DNA of 48,498 bases from Vagococcus martis (GCF_002026305.1 NZ_MVAB01000002.1:1-48498), one strand, 5' to 3'. Counted from the stretch's first letter, positions 17,014-23,976 are shown. The notes: a model not told the origin generated them from the sequence alone. Program-made: numbers and translations.

Positions 17014-19123
17014 AGAAACTTCTAGTAAAACATATCGAGTAGAGGGATTAAGCTGTACGAATTGTGCTGCTAAATTTGAAAAAAATGTTAAAAGTATTGA
17101 AGGTGTAACAGATGCAAAAGTAAACTTTGGTGCTGGAAAAATTAAAGTTGAGGGAACATCTTCCATTCAAGAAATTAAGTCTGCTGGAGCTTTTGAAAAT
17201 CTAATTATTCAAGATGAGGACAATCAAGAATCTGAAGGGGGACAGAAAGACTCTTTCTTGAAACGTAATTGGAAATTAGTTATTTCAGTAATATTAATAG
17301 CGATAGCTTTTTATTTTAGAGCTACTGTAGGCGAGAATGATATCATAACTAAAAGCTTATTTATATCAGCCATCGTTATTGGTGGATTTAGTTTATTTAC
17401 AGAAGGAATTAAGGATTTACTTAAATTAAACTTTTCAATGGAAGTTTTAATGACAGTAGCAATTATAGGCGCATCAATTATAGGTGAATGGGCTGAAGGT
17501 TCTATTGTAGTTATCTTATTCGCTGTTAGTGAAGCCCTTGAACGATTTTCAATGGATAGAGCAAGACAATCTATTCGTTCGTTAATGGATATAGCACCAA
17601 AAGAAGCTTTGATTAGAAGAAATAACGAAGAAAAAATGATAAATGTTTCTGATATTCAAATAGGAGATATTATGATTATTAAACCAGGGCAAAAAATAGC
17701 TATGGATGGGGTAGTCATTAAAGGACATTCTGCTGTTAATCAAGCAGCAATAACGGGTGAGTCTGTTCCAATTGAAAAACAAATTAAGGACGAAATTTTT
17801 GCAGGAACTTTAAATAAAGAGGGAATTTTAGAAGTGGAAGTGACTAAACATGTTAATGATACAACCATTGCTAAAATCATTCATTTAGTGGAAGAAGCAC
17901 AAGGAGAACGAGCACCTGCACAAGCATTCGTTGATAACTTTGCTAAATACTATACCCCTTCTATCATGGCTATTTCGGCTTTAATTATCATTATTCCACC
18001 ATTGTTTTTTGGTGGTGATTGGAATAAGTGGTTGTACCAGGGTTTATCACTATTAGTAGTTGGTTGTCCTTGTTCATTAGTTATCTCAACACCTGTTTCA
18101 ATCGTTTCAGCTATTGGAAATTCAGCTAAAAATGGTGTGCTGGTAAAAGGAGGTATTTATCTCGAAGAAATCGGAGGATTAAAAGCAATCGCTTTTGATA
18201 AAACAGGGACTTTAACCAAAGGAACGCCTTCTGTAACAGACTTTGTTGTAAGTGACACAAATCAAGAAAATCAGTACTTATCTATCATTTCAGCGTTAGA
18301 AATACTTTCTCAACATCCTTTAGCTTCAGCCATTCTTAAAGAAGCTGATAGAAGAGAGTCAAACTATCAAATGATCGATATTATGAATTTTAAATCAGTA
18401 ACTGGTAAAGGAATTAAAGGTGATTATCAAGGTACAACTTATTTTGTTGGAAGTCCTAAATTATTTGATTCAGAATTAATTAGGCAAGCTAGTGTCATGA
18501 AAAATTATGAGAAGTTACAAGAGCAAGGAAAAACCGTCATGATTTTTGGAACAGCACAAAATATTTTGGCAATTATCGCAGTTGCTGATGAATTAAGAAA
18601 GTCAAGTTCAGAAGTAATCGCTAAGCTTCATCAGTTAGGTATTGAACATACAATTATGTTAACTGGTGACAATATCAGAACAGCTAAATCAATTGGAGAA
18701 CAAGTTGGTGTGACAGACATTAAAGGTGATTTAATGCCACAAGATAAGTTAGATTATATTAAAGAGCTTAAAGAAAAGTATGGAAAAGTGGCTATGGTAG
18801 GAGACGGAGTAAATGATGCTCCTGCGTTAGCATCAGCAACTGTTGGGATTGCAATGGGTGGGGCTGGAACGGACACTGCTTTAGAAACAGCTGATGTTGC
18901 CTTAATGGGTGATGATTTACAAAAGTTACCGTTTATTGTTAATCTTAGTCGAAAAACATTAAAAATTATAAAACAAAATATTACTTTCTCTTTAAGCATT
19001 AAATTCTTAGCTTTATTGCTAATTATTCCAGGATGGTTATCACTTTGGATTGCTATTGTTGCAGATATGGGAGCAACTTTATTAGTAACACTTAATGGAT
19101 TGAGATTGATGAAACAGAAGTAA
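17006..19123 (+). CDS. cadA: CadA, Cd(II)/Zn(II)/Pb(II)-exporting P1B-type ATPase
   Basis: Membrane pump that expels cadmium, zinc and lead using ATP. From the ATG at 17006 the protein has 705 aa, near the family's 700-730. Order of parts: one heavy-metal domain with GLSCTNC (C17, C20); membrane helices from about residue 87; actuator domain with TGES (250-253); the CPC metal path (354-356); phosphorylation site D398 in DKTGTLT; HP (437-438) of the nucleotide domain; hinge GDGVNDAP (599-606); and two last helices. [11 protein letters not shown] is typical of Cd/Zn pumps, not copper pumps. An in-frame GTG nine bases upstream is inside cadC and less likely. It is regulated by CadC through the upstream operator. 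pdif-like sites flank the operon on both sides. Confidence 0.96.
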   Translation: MSKETSSKTYRVEGLSCTNCAAKFEKNVKSIEGVTDAKVNFGAGKIKVEGTSSIQEIKSAGAFENLIIQDEDNQESEGGQKDSFLKRNWKLVISVILIAIAFYFRATVGENDIITKSLFISAIVIGGFSLFTEGIKDLLKLNFSMEVLMTVAIIGASIIGEWAEGSIVVILFAVSEALERFSMDRARQSIRSLMDIAPKEALIRRNNEEKMINVSDIQIGDIMIIKPGQKIAMDGVVIKGHSAVNQAAITGESVPIEKQIKDEIFAGTLNKEGILEVEVTKHVNDTTIAKIIHLVEEAQGERAPAQAFVDNFAKYYTPSIMAISALIIIIPPLFFGGDWNKWLYQGLSLLVVGCPCSLVISTPVSIVSAIGNSAKNGVLVKGGIYLEEIGGLKAIAFDKTGTLTKGTPSVTDFVVSDTNQENQYLSIISALEILSQHPLASAILKEADRRESNYQMIDIMNFKSVTGKGIKGDYQGTTYFVGSPKLFDSELIRQASVMKNYEKLQEQGKTVMIFGTAQNILAIIAVADELRKSSSEVIAKLHQLGIEHTIMLTGDNIRTAKSIGEQVGVTDIKGDLMPQDKLDYIKELKEKYGKVAMVGDGVNDAPALASATVGIAMGGAGTDTALETADVALMGDDLQKLPFIVNLSRKTLKIIKQNITFSLSIKFLALLLIIPGWLSLWIAIVADMGATLLVTLNGLRLMKQK

Positions 19124-19144
19124 GAAATAGTTATTTATCTCGTT

Positions 19145-19173
19145 GATTAACATAATCAAATATTATACGAAGT
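19145..19173 (-). other. pdif-like Xer site d
   Basis: Left arm GATTAACATAA, 7-bp spacer TCAAATA, right arm TTATACGAAGT (exact consensus). It lies 21 bp after the cadA stop and separates the cad module from the toxin-antitoxin module. Confidence 0.77.
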
Positions 19174-19174
19174 A

Positions 19175-19185
19175 AAAAGACCTCA
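19175..19185 (-). terminator. Distal arm of the toxin-antitoxin terminator, split by the insertion sequence
   Basis: AAAAGACCTCA here is the exact complement of TGAGGTCTTTT at 20464-20474. Without the insertion sequence and one copy of the 4-bp duplication, the arms would form a hairpin with a 7-nt loop, followed on the minus strand by a T-run. Confidence 0.75.
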
Positions 19186-19273
19186 ACAAGGAACTGACCC
19201 CAAAAGATGAGACAAATATAAAAACACCCCTGTTGAATTCATGTAAAATGAATTTAACGGAGGTGTATTTTTT

Positions 19274-19597
19274 ATGGTTAAAAGGATTGCTTATCCAGTA
19301 GAAGTAAAAGAAGAAGCTATAAAAATGAAACTTGAAGGTAAAACAACATCAGAAATTATGAATAAACTCAACATTCGGAATAAAACTCAGGTGAAAACAT
19401 GGTGGAAATGGTATAGAAATGGAGAATCTTATCGATTCTCTCAAGGTGTGGGAAAACAATATACTTATGGAAAAGGTAATGAACACTTTTCGCCTTTAGA
19501 AGTTCTAGAAAGAGAAAACAAGTACTTGAAACAGGAAATTGATGTTTTAAAAAAATACAAGGAGTTGGAAAGGATGTGGAAAAAGAAGTATTCATAA
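19274..19597 (+). CDS. IS3-family transposase OrfA (DNA-binding part)
   Basis: 107 aa. Helix-turn-helix of the IS3 OrfA type at residues 6-45 (YPVEVKEEAIKMKLEGKTTS), a Trp-rich KTWWKWYRNGE stretch and a leucine-zipper tail (about 75-100, LEVLERENKYLKQEIDVLKK). The ribosome site GGAGG is 11 nt before the ATG. It overlaps orfB, which is in the -1 frame. Confidence 0.92.
   Translation: MVKRIAYPVEVKEEAIKMKLEGKTTSEIMNKLNIRNKTQVKTWWKWYRNGESYRFSQGVGKQYTYGKGNEHFSPLEVLERENKYLKQEIDVLKKYKELERMWKKKYS
19549..19579 (+). promoter_or_regulatory. Programmed -1 frameshift region joining OrfA and OrfB
   Basis: Seven A in a row (19549-19555, frame A AAA AAA) allow a -1 slip into an open frame that runs without a stop into OrfB. 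A second AAA AAG pair lies at about 19579-19584. Such slips make the active OrfAB transposase in the IS3 family. Confidence 0.7.
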
Positions 19598-20418
19598 ATT
19601 TAGTTGATTCTTATAAAGGAAAACTATCTATAACATGGTTATGTCACTATTTTAGGATAGCTAGAAGTACTTACTATCGTTGGTCTAAGAAAGAATATGT
19701 TGCCGATAATCGAATTAAAATGATTGAGCAGCTGTGTAAAGAAAACAAGTTCACTTATGGTTATCGAAAAATCACTTTTTTACTTCGTAAAAAGATAAAA
19801 GTGAATCATAAAGTTGTTCAGCGTATTATGCAAAAATATGGATGGAGTTGTCAGGTGAAAATAAAGAAAGAAAAACGTCCAGGTTCTATTTATTTTAAAA
19901 CTACTAATATAATTGATAGAGACTTTAGTTCAAGTAAGCCACTAGAAAAACTAACAACAGACATCACTTATCTTGATTATGGTCCTAAAAGACTCTATCT
20001 TTCTAGCATTATGGATTTGTTTAATGGAGAAATACTTTCTTATACAATAAGTGAAAAACAGGACATATCTTGTGTTTTAGACACACTAAATAAATTACCT
20101 AAACTTCCAGATAAATGTATACTTCATTCGGATCAAGGTTCTGTGTATACTTCATATGCTTATTATCACGCAACAAAAGAAAAGAGCATTACCAGAAGTA
20201 TGTCCCGAAAAGGGACTCCTGCAGATAATGCTCCAATAGAATCGTTTCATTCCATCCTAAAGTCTGAAACGTTCTCATTACACCCAGAGCTTGGAAGCTC
20301 TACAATTAGTGTAATTGAAACTGTACAAAATTTCATCAACTATTATAATAAAGAAAGAATTCAACAAAAATACGACTACTTATCTCCAGTTGACTATCGG
20401 AAAAAAGTAATCGCATAG
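19576..20418 (+). CDS. IS3-family transposase OrfB (DDE integrase core)
   Basis: 280 aa from a GTG start. The DDE residues are visible: D in TTDITYLDYG (about residue 130), D in HSDQGSVYTS (about 190) and E in NAPIESFHSILKSE (about 227), in an rve fold. The N-terminal HTH_21-like part contains KFTYGYRKITFLL. It is probably made mainly as an OrfAB fusion by -1 frameshift. Intact, so the element may be active. Confidence 0.94.
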   Translation: MEKEVFINLVDSYKGKLSITWLCHYFRIARSTYYRWSKKEYVADNRIKMIEQLCKENKFTYGYRKITFLLRKKIKVNHKVVQRIMQKYGWSCQVKIKKEKRPGSIYFKTTNIIDRDFSSSKPLEKLTTDITYLDYGPKRLYLSSIMDLFNGEILSYTISEKQDISCVLDTLNKLPKLPDKCILHSDQGSVYTSYAYYHATKEKSITRSMSRKGTPADNAPIESFHSILKSETFSLHPELGSSTISVIETVQNFINYYNKERIQQKYDYLSPVDYRKKVIA

Positions 20419-20463
20419 GTGTTTTTATTACTGTCTCATTTTAGGGGTTCAGTCCCACAATTA

Positions 20464-20474
20464 TGAGGTCTTTT
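20464..20474 (-). terminator. Proximal arm of the toxin-antitoxin terminator
   Basis: TGAGGTCTTTT overlaps the toxin stop codon. Its partner arm lies 1.28 kb away beyond the insertion sequence, so the hairpin should no longer form efficiently. Confidence 0.75.
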
Positions 20475-20748
20475 ATTTATATATGTCTCTACGATGACCG
20501 ATTTCTAAAACTAGAATCGTTATAGTGTCATCATCTATGTTTGCCAACAAACGATAATCTCCTATTCTATATCGCCATTGCCCACTTTTATTACCTACTA
20601 ATCCTTTTCCGTGAGCTCGAGGAGAATCAGTTCCTTCTAAGTTCTTAGAAATCCAAGATAATATAAGTCTAGCTTGATGTTTATCCATCTTTTTTAGTGA
20701 TTTTTGAGCATTTTTTTCATACCGAACGGTGTATTTTTTATCCATCAT
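20473..20748 (-). CDS. relE: RelE/ParE-superfamily toxin
   Basis: Likely ribosome-dependent mRNA endonuclease. 91 aa, the usual size. It has the N-terminal YTVRYEKNAQKSLKKMDK strand-helix, the core WRYRIGDYRLLANIDDD and the C-terminal EIGHRRDIYK with the conserved His, Arg and Tyr of RelE proteins. The start ATG overlaps the antitoxin stop by 4 nt (ATGATG; either ATG could serve), so translation is coupled. Whether it is RelE-like (mRNA cleavage) or ParE-like (gyrase) is not settled by sequence; the C-terminal residues favour RelE. Confidence 0.9.
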   Translation of the reverse strand: MMDKKYTVRYEKNAQKSLKKMDKHQARLILSWISKNLEGTDSPRAHGKGLVGNKSGQWRYRIGDYRLLANIDDDTITILVLEIGHRRDIYK

Positions 20749-20966
20749 AATCCTAATTCTAGAAGCATATCTTTATGTGAGATACTTTCGTCACTTAATT
20801 CATGAGCTTTCATTGCTTTTTCATATAAAGCCATATCAATTTGATCTTCCAGCCCCTCTAATAATTTAGTCCTAGCCAATTCTGATAAACTTAATCCATT
20901 TAAATCAGCCATAGATTGAATAAATAATTTTTCCTCATCCGTAACTCTAAATGTAACAGTACTCAT
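20745..20966 (-). CDS. relB: RelB-type ribbon-helix-helix antitoxin
   Basis: 73 aa. The N-terminal ribbon-helix-helix (MSTVTFRVTDEEKLFIQSMA, then LNGLSLSELARTKLLEGLED) binds DNA; the C-terminal part (about 45-73) would wrap the toxin. AGGAGG lies 8 nt before the ATG. First gene of the operon, overlapping the toxin by 4 nt. It probably represses its own promoter through the inverted repeat just upstream. Confidence 0.87.
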   Translation of the reverse strand: MSTVTFRVTDEEKLFIQSMADLNGLSLSELARTKLLEGLEDQIDMALYEKAMKAHELSDESISHKDMLLELGL

Positions 20967-20978
20967 ATAAAAAACCTC

Positions 20979-21034
20979 CTTGTGTACATTTGTTTTACAT
21001 TCTTATTGTATTACAAATGTATACAAGGAGTCAA
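20979..21034 (-). promoter_or_regulatory. Promoter and operator of the relB/relE-type operon
   Basis: On the minus strand a -35 box TTGACT (21029-21034), 18-bp spacer and -10 box TACAAT (21005-21010). A 15-bp inverted repeat with one mismatch (20979-20993 and 21013-21027, arms CTTGTGTACATTTGT and ACAAATGTATACAAG) brackets the -10 box, as expected for self-repression. Confidence 0.82.
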
Positions 21035-21043
21035 ATTTATAAT

Positions 21044-21071
21044 AGTTAACATAAATCAAGTTATACGGAGT
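21044..21071 (-). other. pdif-like Xer site e
   Basis: Left arm AGTTAACATAA, 6-bp spacer ATCAAG, right arm TTATACGGAGT. Its last base directly precedes the stop codon of the 183-aa gene. Confidence 0.77.
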
Positions 21072-21623
21072 TCATAGTTTTGAAGTGACGTTAATATGGG
21101 CATTGTATAAATGAACTATATCACTTAGGTAAATAGCTACCTTTTCAGAAGCATAAGGGTGGATTTTGTTATATGCAGTAATAAGTAAATCTTGATAATA
21201 ATTAAATAAAACAACCTCATAATAATCGTCACGTAAGGATATACTTTTAAAAATAGGATATCTACTATATCTTTTAATTGTTTTTACTTCTAGATCTAAA
21301 TTAGGGTAAAATGAAATCAATTTTTTTTCTAGCACATTTTCTTCTATGCTTAAAATTTTTGATAATTCTTTTATACTAAAACTTATTTTATTTGAAAAAC
21401 TATAAGCGATAGTATTTACCAAAATAATAGATAATAAATCTATTTGAAGTTGAGTATAATTTTCTATGATTTTATATATTGTTTTTTCATATTCTCTATT
21501 TATGATTTCATCATCTAAATTTATTTTAATAATTTCTTTATCATAATGAGTTATATCATTGCGATTGAAATTATTCCTAGCGCATATAAAGTTAATAAAA
21601 TTTAGAGAATCTTCATCAGTCAT
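21072..21623 (-). CDS. Protein of unknown function (183 aa), partner of the GIY-YIG-like gene
   Basis: No family recognised. Rich in Ile, Lys, Asn and Tyr, probably mostly helical. It has an acidic N-terminus (MTDEDSLNFINFICARNN), a hydrophobic stretch at about 60-80 (QIDLLSIILVNTIAYSF) that looks like a buried helix rather than a clear membrane segment, and a possible helix-turn-helix-like part at 84-105 (SIKELSKILSIEENVLEKKL). There is no clear ribosome site. The start lies 6 nt after the stop of the GIY-YIG-like gene, so it is probably translated by coupling. The two genes form a two-gene module between pdif-like sites e and f. It might be a toxin, antitoxin or defence partner, but no direct evidence exists. 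Confidence 0.72.
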   Translation of the reverse strand: MTDEDSLNFINFICARNNFNRNDITHYDKEIIKINLDDEIINREYEKTIYKIIENYTQLQIDLLSIILVNTIAYSFSNKISFSIKELSKILSIEENVLEKKLISFYPNLDLEVKTIKRYSRYPIFKSISLRDDYYEVVLFNYYQDLLITAYNKIHPYASEKVAIYLSDIVHLYNAHINVTSKL

Positions 21624-21629
21624 TGTAGG

Positions 21630-21890
21630 TTAGGAATAGTCGCCTAGGTTTTGATTGGTTAAAATAAACCCAATGTCTTCTGCATGCCAAATAAAATCTT
21701 TTTCTAAAGCTAGTGCTTCATCTTCTAGCAACCCATCAATAAATATTTTTGATACACAACCTCTTTTATTCGCAATTCTATCATGGGCTGAGTTCCTATT
21801 ATTGTTGTTAAGTCTACCTCCAGACCCCTTTCCAATATAAAATAAAGTACCATCATCAGTGTAGTGACCATAAACATAATATCTATACAT
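21630..21890 (-). CDS. Small GIY-YIG-like nuclease-domain protein (86 aa)
   Basis: Residues 4-26 read YYVYGHY, then FYIGKG and R26. This matches the two-strand GIY-YIG core with its Arg, in the YIGKG variant seen in phage and LEM-3-like GIY-YIG proteins. A Glu in EDEALALEKDFIW (about 56-68) could complete the site. At 86 aa it is a bare domain without the DNA-binding part of homing enzymes or UvrC. GGGG lies 8 nt before the ATG. First gene of a two-gene operon with the 183-aa protein. Possible roles: small nuclease toxin, defence effector or DNA repair. Function not established. Confidence 0.72.
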   Translation of the reverse strand: MYRYYVYGHYTDDGTLFYIGKGSGGRLNNNNRNSAHDRIANKRGCVSKIFIDGLLEDEALALEKDFIWHAEDIGFILTNQNLGDYS

Positions 21891-21911
21891 AATAAGTCCC
21901 CTTTTAGAAAG

Positions 21912-21942
21912 ATTATATCAAACAAGTTCTCTAGAACGTTCT
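21912..21942 (-). promoter_or_regulatory. Promoter of the GIY-YIG-like operon with overlapping palindromes
   Basis: On the minus strand a perfect -10 box TATAAT (21912-21917) with a weak -35. Over the -35 lies GTTCT-CT-AGAAC followed by AGAACGTTCT (21926-21942), two palindromes sharing one half-site. This is a likely repressor site. One candidate binder is the divergent XRE protein of the next module. Confidence 0.6.
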
Positions 21943-21962
21943 TAAGACTCAAAAATTATCAT

Positions 21963-21991
21963 GATTTACATAACTGGTTAGTATACCAAGT
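21963..21991 (-). other. pdif-like Xer site f
   Basis: Left arm GATTTACATAA, 7-bp spacer CTGGTTA, right arm GTATACCAAGT. The spacer and left arm are close to those of site a. It lies between the divergent GIY-YIG-like and XRE modules. Confidence 0.74.
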
Positions 21992-22020
21992 TAAACTTAT
22001 TATCATATTTTGAAGTCAAA

Positions 22021-22060
22021 ATAGCTTTACATTGCTATAATATCAATAAATGTAAGCTAT
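22021..22060 (+). promoter_or_regulatory. Promoter and probable operator of the 142-aa XRE gene
   Basis: Inverted repeat ATAGCTTTACATT (22021-22033) and AAATGTAAGCTAT (22048-22060) around a perfect -10 box TATAAT (22036-22041). The -35 is poor. The position suggests self-repression by the XRE protein. Confidence 0.65.
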
Positions 22061-22114
22061 CTTTGATGGAGGATACATAGAATATCAACTAAGGTAATGA
22101 GTAAGGAGAACGGA

Positions 22115-22543
22115 ATGAATATTGGAGAAACAATAAAAATTAAACGTAAAGATTTGAAGTTAACTCAAGATGAACTGGCAGAAAAAATTCATGTATCGAG
22201 ACAAACAATATCTAGTTGGGAGAATTCTAAAAGTTTACCTGACGTCACAAGTTTAATTTTATTGAGCGATGTTTATGAAATCTCTTTAGATGAATTAATA
22301 AAAGGAGATATTACTATGATTAAGAAATTGGAAGTTAAAGAAAGCAAAGAAGGACTAAATTCAAAATTTATAATTAACAATGTATTAAATCTATTATTAC
22401 TTATACTGATGCAATTATTAAAAAATATAGGCTACAATAGTTTCGTTTCTTTTTTTATTACAGTGATAATTTTGGTAAATACAGTACCAGTTATAGTTGA
22501 GGCTATCAAATATAAAAAGATTTCTGAAAAAAACAAAAAATAG
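22115..22543 (+). CDS. XRE-family transcription regulator with C-terminal membrane segments (142 aa)
   Basis: HTH_3 domain at about residues 2-58 (IGETIKIKRKDLKLTQDELA, then VSRQTISSWENSKSLPDV), a charged linker (about 66-80) and two hydrophobic segments (about 84-98 and 107-127), ending in a basic tail. Start ATG at 22115, 6 nt after AAGGAG; an ATG six codons upstream has no good site. Paralogue of the 173-aa XRE gene that follows in the next module. Likely represses its own promoter through the upstream inverted repeat. The membrane part suggests sensing of an envelope signal; this is inferred. Confidence 0.85.
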   Translation: MNIGETIKIKRKDLKLTQDELAEKIHVSRQTISSWENSKSLPDVTSLILLSDVYEISLDELIKGDITMIKKLEVKESKEGLNSKFIINNVLNLLLLILMQLLKNIGYNSFVSFFITVIILVNTVPVIVEAIKYKKISEKNKK

Positions 22544-22557
22544 TTATTTAACTGTTA

Positions 22558-22586
22558 GGTAGACATAATCTGATATTATTCTTAGT
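22558..22586 (-). other. pdif-like Xer site g
   Basis: Left arm GGTAGACATAA, 7-bp spacer TCTGATA, right arm TTATTCTTAGT (diverged). It separates the two paralogous XRE modules. Confidence 0.65.
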
Positions 22587-22700
22587 TGAAAATACTATTA
22601 AATCAATAAAGGAAAAGACTTTCTAATGACTTTTACAGCAATATGAAATAGATTAGAAAGAGAAATAAAAACTCAAATGATAAATTGTAGGTGAAGATAA

Positions 22701-23222
22701 ATGACAATAGGGCAAGTGTTGAAAGAGAAACGGAAAGAGTATCAATTAACTCAAGAGCAATTGGCTGAAAAAATATATGTAACAAATAGGACAGTATCTA
22801 ATTGGGAAACTGGTAAAACAACTCCTGATATTGATAGTCTCATTCGACTATCTGCTCTATTTGATTTATCTTTGGATAACTTATTATTGGAGGGATCAGA
22901 TATCGTGGAAAACATCAAAAAAATTGAAGCTGCTAAAATCGCAAAAAAATACTTTACTTTCAGTTGGTTAACTAACATAGTTTTTGTTTTAATACTAGGC
23001 ACACAAAAATTATATGGTGATTTATCAACTGTAGCTTTTGTTTTACTAACTCTTGGAATTATTTTAAATAGTTTCACTATGTTTTATTTTGCTAAAGAAG
23101 TGAAAGTAACAAATGAGAATAAAAGCCCATATCAGATATTAAAAACTGAAAATAAATGGTTGTTGATTCCAGTAATATTAATATTAGTTTTAGTATTATG
23201 GCTTACCCTTTTTGCTAGGTGA
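22701..23222 (+). CDS. XRE regulator with membrane tail (173 aa), copy 3
   Basis: Identical to 11323-11844. Confidence 0.88.
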   Translation: MTIGQVLKEKRKEYQLTQEQLAEKIYVTNRTVSNWETGKTTPDIDSLIRLSALFDLSLDNLLLEGSDIVENIKKIEAAKIAKKYFTFSWLTNIVFVLILGTQKLYGDLSTVAFVLLTLGIILNSFTMFYFAKEVKVTNENKSPYQILKTENKWLLIPVILILVLVLWLTLFAR

Positions 23223-23234
23223 TTAATTCCATTT

Positions 23235-23267
23235 AAAAGCCCTCAGAATCGATTCTGAGGGCTTTTT
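23235..23267 (+). terminator. Terminator after the 173-aa XRE gene, copy 3
   Basis: Identical to 11857-11889. Confidence 0.88.
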
Positions 23268-23313
23268 ATCAATTGTTTGGACATTCCTAGCAGATACTTG
23301 AAAAATCATTCTA

Positions 23314-23341
23314 GGTTCACATAATGGCAATTATACGATGT
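23314..23341 (-). other. pdif-like Xer site h, copy 3
   Basis: Identical to 11936-11963. Confidence 0.75.
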
Positions 23342-23620
23342 TCATTTTAAAAGCATAAAGATAGATAAGCATAGTAAAATTAACCCAATTATCAAAACGA
23401 TAACAGCAGTTGATTTTCCTATATTTTTATCTGTTTCATTAGGTTTATCAGAGTTCCTGACTAAATTTGCCCAGCTTAAATCTTTTTTTACACCCAATTG
23501 ATAAGATATATAAAATAAAAATAAACTTAAAATAAGGAATGTATATTTTGTAGGTACATTAAAAATAATAGCTATTAATATAAATAAGACAAAACTTATT
23601 ATGGTAATTACTCTATTCAT
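23342..23620 (-). CDS. Small membrane protein (92 aa), copy 3
   Basis: Identical to 11964-12242. Confidence 0.7.
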   Translation of the reverse strand: MNRVITIISFVLFILIAIIFNVPTKYTFLILSLFLFYISYQLGVKKDLSWANLVRNSDKPNETDKNIGKSTAVIVLIIGLILLCLSIFMLLK

Positions 23621-23681
23621 AACAATCACCCTCTTTCAAATCCTATATATTAATTATATCATGGTGTACTAAATCAAGGTT

Positions 23682-23710
23682 AGTTTACATAACTGGTGAT
23701 TATACGAAGT
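23682..23710 (-). other. pdif-like Xer site a, copy 3
   Basis: Identical to 12304-12332. Confidence 0.78.
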
Positions 23711-23761
23711 TACTTTTTGATATTATGGTACAATAAATAAAAAAAGAATGGAGAGATTTTT

Positions 23762-23962
23762 ATGTCAGAAAAAGAATTATTAAAATCAGAAAAGCTCCGA
23801 ATAAAAAATGATAAATTACGTGCAAAAGGTAAAGACCCTTTGAAAGGTTCAAACCCAATGGTTAATACTGGAATGGTTGGAATTAACAAAGCGAACATAG
23901 GAATTACAGATAAAAACAATTCAAATTATATGGCGAATCCCAATTTTAAAAAAGAGAATTAG
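23762..23962 (+). CDS. 66-aa protein of unknown function, copy 3
   Basis: Identical to 12384-12584. Confidence 0.65.
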   Translation: MSEKELLKSEKLRIKNDKLRAKGKDPLKGSNPMVNTGMVGINKANIGITDKNNSNYMANPNFKKEN

Positions 23963-23976
23963 TTATTTAATACCTT

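Larger units (their letters stand above)
19190..20456 (+). mobile_element. IS3-family (IS150-like) insertion sequence, 1267 bp
   Basis: Imperfect terminal inverted repeats: the left end begins GGAACTGACCCCAAAAGATG, and the right end read inward begins GGGACTGAACCCCTAAAATG. Both run on to similar GAGACA and AAAAACACC blocks. ACAA stands on both outer sides (19186-19189 and 20457-20460), a 4-bp target duplication (3 bp, CAA, also possible). It carries orfA and orfB, overlapping with a -1 frameshift signal. It sits in the loop of a terminator hairpin. The element name cannot be fixed from sequence alone. Confidence 0.9.
11297..22674 (+). repeat. Plasmid unit, copy 2 (reference copy, 11378 bp)
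   Basis: The cleanest copy: every gene is open. It differs from copy 3, over their shared clean part, by one G in a G-run at 16214-16218. Use it as the reference for the plasmid. Confidence 0.97.

Noticed and set aside
21926-21942. LexA (SOS) box in the GIY-YIG promoter.
   Set aside because: The Gram-positive box needs GAAC-N4-GTTC; here the spacing and order of half-sites are wrong.
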